Shown here one piece after another: positions 49,138 to 56,397 of a stretch of DNA of 64,000 bases (the first letter of the stretch is position 1; every line of letters begins with the position of its first letter). Made by a program: the position numbers and the translations under genes. Source of the DNA: Thermatribacter velox (GTDB taxonomy: Bacteria; Atribacterota; Atribacteria; Atribacterales; Thermatribacteraceae); the NCBI RefSeq assembly GCF_038396615.1, contig NZ_CP121689.1, positions 1,562,001 to 1,626,000 of the forward strand. The letters run 5' to 3'. The notes under the pieces are model-generated. The model saw only the letters and a list, made by a program, of their open reading frames with translations. It searched no databases and had not been told where the DNA came from.

Positions 49138-49887
49138 TCAATACCCACCCGATACGGTGAGCACCTGACCGGTTATGTAATCGGCTTCCTCCTCAGCAAA
49201 AAAGAGCACTGCTCGGGCGATATCTTCGGGTCTCCCTAACCTTCCTACCGGTATCTTGCGCAAAAGCTCAGGCAGTTTTTCAGGAGGAGTTACTGAATGC
49301 AGGAGCTCGGTGTCGATTTTGCTGGGTGCAATAACGTTTACAGTAATCCCAAACGGCGCACACTCCCGCGCCAAGGCCAGACACATGGCAATGACGCCCC
49401 CTTTGGAAGCCGCATAGTGGATGCCTGAAGTTCCACCGGTTATCCCGGAAGTGGAGGAAATGGCAATGATTCGTCCCCAGCGCTTCTCAATCAGGTATGG
49501 AAGCAGCGCGCGGACGCAGAGGTACACCCCTTTAAGATTAACGGCAATCATCCTGTCCCAAGAGAGCTCCTCAAGATTCCAAGCCCCGGAGTACGCAGTA
49601 TCTCCCACCCCGGCATTGGCAACCAGGATGTCGGGTATGCCCAGCTTTTCCTGAACCTTGCTCACCATCCTCTCTATCTGAGAAGAATCAGAAACATCAG
49701 CCTGAACCGCCAGAGCAACACCACCCTGCTTTTCTATTTCTGCCACCACCGCCTCAGCCCGTTCGCGGTTTTTTCGGTAATTTACTGCCACCTTCGCTCC
49801 AGCTCGAGCCAGAGCAAGGGCACAGGCCCTACCAATTCCCCGGCTTGCCCCGGTAACCAGTGCCACATGAGCGGAAAGGTTTCCCAC
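49138..49887 (-). CDS. Short-chain dehydrogenase/reductase, FabG-like
   Basis: The protein has 249 residues. The cofactor loop is TGASRGIGRA, and the NYRKNRERAE stretch after the second strand suggests NADPH. Then come LVANAGVG, the catalytic Ser in ISSTSG and the YAASK pair. The C-terminus ends TGQVLTVSGGY as in 3-oxoacyl-ACP reductases. The true substrate is unknown, as there are no fatty-acid genes nearby. It lies 14 bases after the MarC gene. Confidence 0.92.
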   Translation of the reverse strand: MGNLSAHVALVTGASRGIGRACALALARAGAKVAVNYRKNRERAEAVVAEIEKQGGVALAVQADVSDSSQIERMVSKVQEKLGIPDILVANAGVGDTAYSGAWNLEELSWDRMIAVNLKGVYLCVRALLPYLIEKRWGRIIAISSTSGITGGTSGIHYAASKGGVIAMCLALARECAPFGITVNVIAPSKIDTELLHSVTPPEKLPELLRKIPVGRLGRPEDIARAVLFFAEEEADYITGQVLTVSGGY

Positions 49888-49901
49888 CCTGTAACCTCCT
49901 C

Positions 49902-50495
49902 TCAGCGAGCAACGAGTTCTGAAATCATCTGCAAAACGCCCTCTTTTATATACTCGACCGCAATGGCGGCCAGTAAAAGCCCCATCACTCTGGAAAGCAC
50001 TTCAATTATCCGCTCACCCAGCAGGCGGCTCAGATGGTTGGCAAAGTACAAAATCAGCCAGGTCAAAGCGAGAGCGGAAACCATGGCCAGAAAGGGAATC
50101 AGGTATCCATGCTTTTGAGAAAGAATAATGATTGAGGTGATGGCACCTGGACCACAGAGAAGCGGGGTACCGATGACAATAGCCGCAACCTTGGTGTCCG
50201 CTCCCCTTTTGGAAAACTCAAGCCCCAGTATCTCCTCAACACCCAGAAGAAGCAAGATGACACCACCAGCAACCATAAAGCTTGAAAAGGAAATGCCCAA
50301 AAGCGCAAAAAGGCTTTTCCCAATGAAAAGGAAAACAAAAAGCAGGATAAAAGCCACACTTACCGCCAAGAAAGCTTGAGCGGAACGCTCCCGGGCTTCC
50401 ATGTTTTTGGTGAGCGCTATGAAAACCACAGCCCCCAGAAAAGGGTCGAGGATGAAAGTCAAAAGCAAAAAGGACTTCACAAAGTCGTAAAGCAT
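49902..50495 (-). CDS. MarC/UPF0056 family membrane protein
   Basis: The protein has 197 residues and six membrane helices. The family stretch IVIGTPLLCGPGAITSIIIL and the early DPFLGAVVFIALTKN are present. The function of the family is unsettled. It is probably co-transcribed with the SDR gene. Confidence 0.92.
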   Translation of the reverse strand: MLYDFVKSFLLLTFILDPFLGAVVFIALTKNMEARERSAQAFLAVSVAFILLFVFLFIGKSLFALLGISFSSFMVAGGVILLLLGVEEILGLEFSKRGADTKVAAIVIGTPLLCGPGAITSIIILSQKHGYLIPFLAMVSALALTWLILYFANHLSRLLGERIIEVLSRVMGLLLAAIAVEYIKEGVLQMISELVAR

Positions 50496-50595
50496 CGCGC
50501 ATACCCCTCCCTATTATAGCCGGGCAGAGGGCCAGCGGGAAAGTAAAAAGGAAGAAAAAAGAGCAATCCAGCAATCGGACTACTCGAAAGCGAAC

Positions 50596-51834
50596 CTATT
50601 CAAATTCCTCCATTTCCAAACACCAGACACCGGGCAGCTCCTCAGCAAACTCTAAAAAAGCATCGACCACCTGCGCATCATAAAGTTTACCCCGGTTATT
50701 CAGGAATTCGGCTACAATTTCTTCCTTAGGAAGCAAAGGTCGATACGCCCGGTGGGAAGACATGGCCTCGGCAACATCTGCCACAGCCAGGATTCTGGCC
50801 TCAAGAGAAATCTCCTCTCTACGGAGACCCTGGGGATAGCCCGAGCCATCGATGCGTTCGTGATGCTCAAGGATAACCTTGGCAACGTCCTCAAGAAAAT
50901 GCACCCGGCTCACTATCTCATACCCCAGCGCAGGATGCGTCTTAATCATCTCAAACTCCAGAGAGCTCAAAGGCACTGGCTTGTTGAGAATATCGATGGG
51001 AATGCCAATTTTCCCGACATCGTGCAAAAGACCGGCCACCCGAATTTTCTCAATTAGCTCCTCAGAAAGCCCCATCTTCTTGGCAATGGCACAAGCAATA
51101 CCAGAAACTCTTCTTTGGTGGCCGGCAGTGTAAGGATCTCTCACTTCAACCAAGTAAGAAATAACCTCTATGGTTTCTTGCAGAGCCTCCTCCAGAGCTT
51201 CACGATAACCCATAGTTTGTAGGCCGTGGTTCAGGATGCGTGAAAACCTCCTCAAGATTTTTACTTTTTCCCCATTCAAAACCTCGGTCTTCAAAACATT
51301 CGCAAAATCCGGAATTTCTCCTTCCTTGTGAATCAGCACCTCTGGATAGCCTTTTTCTCTGAGCATTTCAGCAAATCTTTCCAAGAACTCATCCCGACTC
51401 CTTACGCCCAGTATCCTCTTGCTGTGAACCTTCGAAAATAATTTCAAAAGCCCGTAAGCCCTTTTCACTGCCGTCACATCACGCATGGTCAAAATGAACT
51501 TCTCATCACCCGGAAGTTGACTTGCGCAGAGAATTACCTCCTTAACCCTCCCTTTTCGATCTTCGATGCGGGCGGCGCAACCCGAAGTCAATCTGGAAGA
51601 GCCGCTTAAATGCGCTTCCAGGCGTTGCTTCAATTTCTCAAGGTCCTCTTTTGGGGAAAGAAAGCTCATCCAGCTCCGCTTGCCAATCACTTCCTCATGG
51701 GACCAGCCGATGAGTTTCTCCATCCTCCAGTTGAGGTCCACCACCAGGTCGCCTTCAACCAGAAAAGCAGGGAGACCCAGGTCATCGAGAACTGTAAGAT
51801 AAGGACTCCTTTCCTGCGAAAAACTCAAGAGCAT
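50596..51834 (-). CDS. PAS and HD-GYP domain protein, probable c-di-GMP phosphodiesterase
   Basis: The protein has 412 residues from ATG 51834, directly after GAAGGGGAGG. A TTG at 51855 extends the frame by seven residues without a binding site. An N-terminal PAS sensor (about 10-130) has WSHEEVIGKRSW. A middle linker leads to an HD-GYP domain with HDVGKIGIP and HHERIDGSGYPQGL. The HD-GYP residues are intact, so hydrolysis of c-di-GMP is expected. No membrane helix was seen, so it acts in the cytoplasm. Confidence 0.93.
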   Translation of the reverse strand: MLLSFSQERSPYLTVLDDLGLPAFLVEGDLVVDLNWRMEKLIGWSHEEVIGKRSWMSFLSPKEDLEKLKQRLEAHLSGSSRLTSGCAARIEDRKGRVKEVILCASQLPGDEKFILTMRDVTAVKRAYGLLKLFSKVHSKRILGVRSRDEFLERFAEMLREKGYPEVLIHKEGEIPDFANVLKTEVLNGEKVKILRRFSRILNHGLQTMGYREALEEALQETIEVISYLVEVRDPYTAGHQRRVSGIACAIAKKMGLSEELIEKIRVAGLLHDVGKIGIPIDILNKPVPLSSLEFEMIKTHPALGYEIVSRVHFLEDVAKVILEHHERIDGSGYPQGLRREEISLEARILAVADVAEAMSSHRAYRPLLPKEEIVAEFLNNRGKLYDAQVVDAFLEFAEELPGVWCLEMEEFE

Positions 51835-52047
51835 CCTCCCCTTCTCGCGAAGCAATAAAAAGAACTTTTTTCAAGGCACCGACCAGTTTTCCGGCACCTT
51901 GAGACAGAATTTTCCAGGCTCTAACCCGAAAAGCTGAAAAACTCTTTGCATTTTCCAAAAACCAATACTACCAGAAAAGCGAAAAACCAGCAATTGGGCC
52001 TGAAGCCTGGAAGTCTTCCTTTCTCGGGATATTTGCTCAAAGAAGGG

Positions 52048-52081
52048 CCTTGCCCCGGGTAAACCTTTGCCCAGGGCAAGG
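52048..52081 (-). terminator. Hairpin downstream of the secreted-protein gene
   Basis: CCTTGCCC (52048-52055) pairs with GGGCAAGG (52074-52081). Only a weak T tract follows on the minus strand. Confidence 0.5.
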
Positions 52082-52086
52082 AATCC

Positions 52087-52674
52087 CTACTCCTTTAGGA
52101 GCTCTTCAGCGGTCTCGCGCAGGGAAGCTTCAAAGCCGGGATATACCCCAGCAAAGTAGGAAATGAGGTTTTCTGGAGGTATCAGAGTGGAAACCAGTGC
52201 TTTCTCGCCCTGGACTGTGCGCTCGTCAAAAAGCACCCAGAGCACCCGGGGGGTGGACTGCCCAACAAGGTTAAGAACCAGGAAATCTTCACTCTCCAGG
52301 ATAACCGCCTGATCAGCATCTTCACCCATCTGAGACCTGAAAATTTCCTTCATGGTTGGGAGGTCAATGCCTCTCATGACCACACCCACAGCATAGGTTT
52401 TCTGGGCATCGTCCCCAGCTCCATAGGCCAGACAAATATGGCTGATTTCCTCGCCATCTTCAACCAAGTAGTAATCGACCAGCTGTGGAAAGCCGGCAAC
52501 GCTTTCTACGAAATCTGCTTTGCCCAGCTTCTCCTCCACAAAGCTGCGCTCAAGCGGGAAAGCTTCAGGATTACCAATGACCTCGTTGGCCAGGTCATAC
52601 GAGACGCTGGCCTCAGCAGAAAGCGCCGTCGCCAAGCAGAAAAAAAGCACGGTGAGAAAAACTGCTTTACGCAT
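52087..52674 (-). CDS. Secreted protein of unknown function
   Basis: The protein has 195 residues. A signal peptide of about 22 residues ends at SAEA. The mature protein is acidic and mixed alpha/beta, without cysteines or known motifs. It lies alone on the minus strand. Confidence 0.75.
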   Translation of the reverse strand: MRKAVFLTVLFFCLATALSAEASVSYDLANEVIGNPEAFPLERSFVEEKLGKADFVESVAGFPQLVDYYLVEDGEEISHICLAYGAGDDAQKTYAVGVVMRGIDLPTMKEIFRSQMGEDADQAVILESEDFLVLNLVGQSTPRVLWVLFDERTVQGEKALVSTLIPPENLISYFAGVYPGFEASLRETAEELLKE

Positions 52675-52781
52675 AATGGTACCCCTCCTTCACCTTTTAA
52701 ACACTCAAGAATACTCCCATTCTACCACAAAAAGAAAAAACGCATAAGCAGTAATTGCAGGCACCAGCCGGTAGTGAAAAA

Positions 52782-52811
52782 ACTGCCCCCTGCTAAAATG
52801 CAGGGGGCAGT
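52782..52811 (-). terminator. Terminator of the beta-helix lipoprotein gene
   Basis: ACTGCCCCCTGC and GCAGGGGGCAGT form a perfect 12-bp stem with a six-base loop and are followed by six T on the minus strand. Confidence 0.93.
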
Positions 52812-52823
52812 GGGGAAGAGCTG

Positions 52824-54132
52824 TCAGGATGCGCAACCAGTATCACAGGTTACGCCAGATACATCGTCGGGGGTGTTGTTTTCAATGATATTACCGCAAC
52901 AGGTAGCAGTAGCACCACCTGTAACGGCTATGCCGCCACCCGGGCCAGAAGAAGCCTGGTTATTCTTTATAGTGTTTCCGGAAATATAAGCATGGCTATT
53001 CGAGCCAAACACCAGAATTCCGCCACCACCGTTATTCTGTCCTGACTCAGCAGTGTTTCCAGTTATGGTGTTACCAGAAATTTCGGCATCACTACCGCCA
53101 CCAACAAAGATGCCGCCGCCACCCAGGCCAGCAGTGTTTCCAGTTATGGTGTTATTGGAAATCCGGACCGGGTTTTCTGTGGTGCCCGAGCCGGAAACAT
53201 AAATCCCACCACCGTCGCCGCCAGTGTTTCCGGTTATGGTGTTATCGTGAATATAAGCAGAGGCGCCATTCGTTACGGCTATGCCGCTACCGGTGTTTTC
53301 AGTTATGGTGTTACCAGAAATTTCGGCATACCCGTCTTCAACATAAATCCCGCCATCCTCATTTTTGGTGATGATGTTTTGCTCGATGATGAGCGAAACA
53401 CCCTCCAGGTAAACGCCTACACCATTATTACCAGAGGCGTTCTGGATGGTGAAGCCTTGAAGGGCAGCGGAAGGCAACGTGTCTCTAAGTTTCTTCTCGG
53501 ACTCCGCTACAAAGGTAACTACCGGACCCTCACCGCTACCTTCGATAACGGTGCGCTCTGGATGGTCGGGGTCAGTACTCCGCAGGGTGATGTTCTTTCC
53601 GTTGAAGTCAATGTTCTCATGGTAGGTTCCTGGAGAAACCACAATTTCATCGCCCTCTTCGGCCTCATCGATAGCTTCCTGGATGGTGGTGTAGTACTTT
53701 TTCTGAGTGGTGTTGTAGACAAGGTCAGTAGGACCAGAGACCAACTCAGGAGGCGGCAAACACACACAAACGGTGAATGCAACGCCGTTACTGTCCAGGC
53801 CGTTTACGGTTACCACAACGTCTCCTGAACAGGCTCCACAAGGAACTTTCACCTCAATCACGGTGTCGGACCAGGACAGGACCTCGGCCTCCACCCGGGG
53901 ATGATCACCGCAGGGCGCAAAAGTAACCCGGCTTTCTCCCTGAGCTTCTCCAAAGTTTTTGCCGGTGATGGTCACCGTACGCCCGGCACAACCCCGGTCA
54001 GGAGAAATAGAGGTAATCTCTGGTGGCGCAGGCTGTGGAGGAGCAGGGCTCTGGAAGCAACCAGACACAAAAACCAGCAGGAAAAAAGACACCGCAAAGA
54101 ACACCAAAAAAACGCTCAGAAAAAATTTTCAC
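52824..54132 (-). CDS. Lipoprotein with IPT/TIG domain and parallel beta-helix; signal-peptide frameshift
   Basis: The protein has about 430 residues. The signal region ends in the lipobox VSGC, a proline-rich linker follows, then an IPT/TIG domain (PPEITSISPDRGCAGRTVTITGKNFG), then a right-handed beta-helix of NosD/pectate-lyase type with coils like ISGNTITGNTA repeated about six times. The main frame begins only at TTG 54107 without a binding site. Deleting one base in the T7 run at 54106-54112 would connect it to GTG 54132, which has GAGGGGG seven bases upstream and gives a normal basic start (MKIFSERF). It would sit on the cell surface and may bind or cleave polysaccharide. Confidence 0.82.
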
Positions 54133-54150
54133 TACCACACCCCCTCTTAA

Positions 54151-54168
54151 CTAATTAACGTAAATTAG
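54151..54168. promoter_or_regulatory. Short perfect inverted repeat upstream of the beta-helix gene
   Basis: CTAATT and AATTAG stand six bases apart, about 20 bases upstream of the GTG start. It could be an operator; no promoter boxes were assigned. Confidence 0.35.
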
Positions 54169-54261
54169 TAAAAACCAAATAGCTCGCCTTAAGGCACTTT
54201 GCGCTATTATATGGAACGTTCACGGAAAAGGTCAAGGTGAAGGGGTGTTAGGTTGGGAAAA

Positions 54262-54292
54262 GAAAAAGCGCCCACTGAAAGGGCACTCGCTC
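54262..54292 (-). terminator. Possible terminator after the holin-linked ORF
   Basis: A GCCC/GGGC stem with flanking AGC/GCT pairs overlaps the stop of the small ORF and is followed by a T-rich tract on the minus strand. The stem is interrupted. Confidence 0.45.
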
Positions 54293-54437
54293 AGTTTTTC
54301 ACTATTTCTCTGTAGCCCGGGATATGCTGGAGCTTTAGGTTGCGCAGTTTCTCGGCAAATGTTTCTCTTTTTTTCTGTGCGCTGAAGTACTCTGCCTTGC
54401 CCATCAAGTCCTCATCAACCGCAACGCCGAAACGCAC
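54291..54437 (-). CDS. Small ORF downstream of the holin gene
   Basis: The peptide has 48 residues from GTG 54437, with coding-like composition (FAEKLRNLKLQHIPGYREIVKN at its end). No binding site precedes the GTG. The frame is open further upstream, through the end of the holin gene, without a better start. It may be the tail of a broken phage gene. It is not recognised. Confidence 0.35.
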   Translation of the reverse strand: MRFGVAVDEDLMGKAEYFSAQKKRETFAEKLRNLKLQHIPGYREIVKN

Positions 54438-54466
54438 AAGGAGCTTGAGAAAGCGGGCATCGGTTG

Positions 54467-54805
54467 CTACTCCCCCAGCGCACCTCGGAGCAATCTGGAG
54501 AGTGCTTCCCTCTGGAGCTTCTGGTAAGCAACCCGCACTTTCTTTTCTGCTTCCTCATCGCTCACCCACAGCCCAGCTTTGATGCAGGCGCTTTTGAGGT
54601 ATTCCACCGCTTCTTTGAGCTTCTCAACACCGGGTTTTTGCGGGTAGTAATCCTCTGCCCAGAGGACGGCTTCTTCAGCAATCTGGATTAAGCGCTGGTA
54701 TTTCTGGAACTTGATTTTGTCAATTCCCAAGCGGGCGAAGATGTAGCTTAAAACCGCAGGTAAAACCAGAATTAAAATATCGGTGATTGCTTTTTGTGCA
54801 TCCAT
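54467..54805 (-). CDS. LLH-family phage holin
   Basis: The protein has 112 residues. One N-terminal membrane helix (about 9-24, ILILVLPAVLSYIFARLG) is followed by a charged helical tail with AEEAVLWAEDYYPQK and KLKEAVEYLKSA, the layout of superfamily 6 (LLH) holins. Holins let phage lysins cross the membrane. No lysin or other phage gene is adjacent, so this is a prophage scrap or a domesticated gene. Array 1 spacer 10996-11031 matches it over 27 contiguous bases. Confidence 0.82.
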   Translation of the reverse strand: MDAQKAITDILILVLPAVLSYIFARLGIDKIKFQKYQRLIQIAEEAVLWAEDYYPQKPGVEKLKEAVEYLKSACIKAGLWVSDEEAEKKVRVAYQKLQREALSRLLRGALGE

Positions 54806-54865
54806 AAACGACCACCCCTTTTTGTGTTCTCAAAGAATACGCGGGGTGGGCGACGGGGAAAGGAG

Positions 54866-55372
54866 TTAACCCTGCAGGTCTTTTTGCTTTCGCTCCTTAA
54901 ACCACTTTCTAAGATCTTCCTCTGTGAAGCCTAATTTCTGAAAAACGAAATCTTTTACTGTTCTGGCTATACCAAAATACTCCTTTGCCTCTCACAGAAC
55001 CTTCCCTTCTCTGAGTGCTGTTTTGGTCACCGAGTGAACATACCCCTCGAACCTCTTCACTTGCTGCGGTGTACGTATCAGGATATCGCAAGGAATTAAC
55101 ATTTCCGAAAGCCTTACTGTAATTCTTTTGAAAATTTCCTGCTCAACCTTTTGGGAAACTTCCTTTTTTAGAATAACCAGAATATCCCAATCGCTCTTTT
55201 CATCAAAATTCCCTCTGGCACGGGAACCAAAAAGTATTATCTTATCAGCCTCCACTCCAAATTCGGTGAGGACTTCCACGATAATTCTTTTGATTATGCC
55301 CTCTATCGTCCTTTCCTCCCGATAAGGATAAAAATCCCCGTTTCCCCGAAAGCTAAACTCTAACTTCGCCAC
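54866..55372 (-). pseudogene. MNT-type nucleotidyltransferase with in-frame TGA
   Basis: The first 126 residues contain the nucleotidyltransferase motif ILFGSRARGNFDEKSDWDILV with both catalytic Asp residues. A TGA at 54992-54994 ends it after REGKVL, but the same frame continues for 41 more coding-like codons (EAKEYFGIARTVKDF and onwards) to a TAA at 54866. The extension is HEPN-like in composition. The protein may still function in short form, as most family members end near this point. Such proteins are antitoxins of HEPN toxins. Confidence 0.65.
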
Positions 55373-55626
55373 CCTCTCTTTTCACAACCTTTTAAATTAC
55401 CTGCTCGACTTCCTCTATAAAAGCGAAATATCCAAAAACCATACCACTGTGAAATAGATTTTACATCTTCCAGCAGCCAGCGTAAAATCTCAAAACCACT
55501 TCCTCTACAAAAAGAAAATGCTTTCTTGGCTTTCATAGAACTTCAAATCACAAGCAGTATTTGCTGTGCTTGTTATCTACAAACCACACTTTATACCATA
55601 CTTTGGATGGCAAAGTCTCTTTATCT
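55373..55626 (-). other. Degenerate region, possible HEPN remnant
   Basis: No intact gene is present. Short coding-like pieces in shifted frames end in FVEEVV and FAFIEEVEQVI, and a related direct repeat (TAGAGGAAGT) occurs twice. This could be the ruined HEPN partner of the nucleotidyltransferase at 55372. The reading is tentative. Confidence 0.3.
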
Positions 55627-55980
55627 TTATTTTTCTCCCTCTACTTCCTCAAGAATTTTCTTTAATTTGGGCTTTACCTTAGGTATTTCGATTTTCATGG
55701 CATCTCATAACCACCGGTAGTCAACGCCAAAATAAGCCTGTATCAACACATCTCTCATTCCGGCCATGCGCTTCCAGGGAACTTCTGGGTATTTTCTCTT
55801 CAATTCATCCGGAATATTCTTAGTAGCTTCACCGATAATTTCGAAGTCCCTTACAACTGCATCTTTTGTTTTTTCATCTTCCATAAACTCCTCACAAGAA
55901 ACCCCTTAGGTGTAATTCTCTATTTTCTCGATACTCTCTAAAATGTCCGAAAGGAACAATCTCCAGTTTCTCTTAGACAT
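55627..55980 (-). pseudogene. HepT-like HEPN toxin with two nonsense codons
   Basis: One continuous frame of 118 codons from ATG 55980 reads as a DUF86/HepT protein: DILESIEKIENYT, then [20 protein letters not shown], then [25 protein letters not shown] and a C-terminal KPKLKKILEEVE. TAA interrupts it at 55906-55908 and TGA at 55705-55707. The HEPN RNase motif, normally RxxxxHxY, reads RDVLIQAYF, so the His is also lost. It is clearly inactive. Confidence 0.85.
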
Positions 55981-56268
55981 AAACTACATCCTCTTTTATG
56001 CTTTCCCACAACAACTTTTTTGCCTCACTGCATTAACGGTAAGCAGGTCAACTCTGGTGTCCAAAATTTCTTCCAGTCTGTCCCAGACTTCAAAGAATTT
56101 CAATCCAACAGGTCTTTCAAGTTCAACGAGAATATCAACATCACTTCCTTCTCTCTGCTCCCCTCTTACCCAGGAGCCGAATATACCGACCATCTTTACT
56201 CCGTATTCTCTCCTTATATCTTCCTTGTGCTTTTCAAGTAGACTTTTTATCTCATCCACCGTTTTCAT
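55973..56268 (-). pseudogene. MntA-like nucleotidyltransferase antitoxin with frameshift
   Basis: The frame starts at ATG 56268 (MKTVDEIKSLLEK); an upstream open frame to 56379 is not protein-like. The GSWVRGEQREGSDVDILVEL motif is intact. After AVRQK a six-base homopolymer (56016-56021) shifts the frame. A one-base insertion or two-base deletion there restores LLWESIKEDVVYV with a stop overlapping the hepT start by eight bases, the normal layout of mntA-hepT operons. As it stands, the product ends KSCCGKA. Confidence 0.82.
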
Positions 56269-56397
56269 TTTTTCTCCTCTTCCAAAGAGAAAATCCGGGA
56301 GAAGACATAGGGTCTCGCTCCAGCATACCCCACCCACTACCCTGCCAGGGCATACCCGGGCCAGCCACAGAAAAAGCAATCCCGGCAGTTGAAAACC

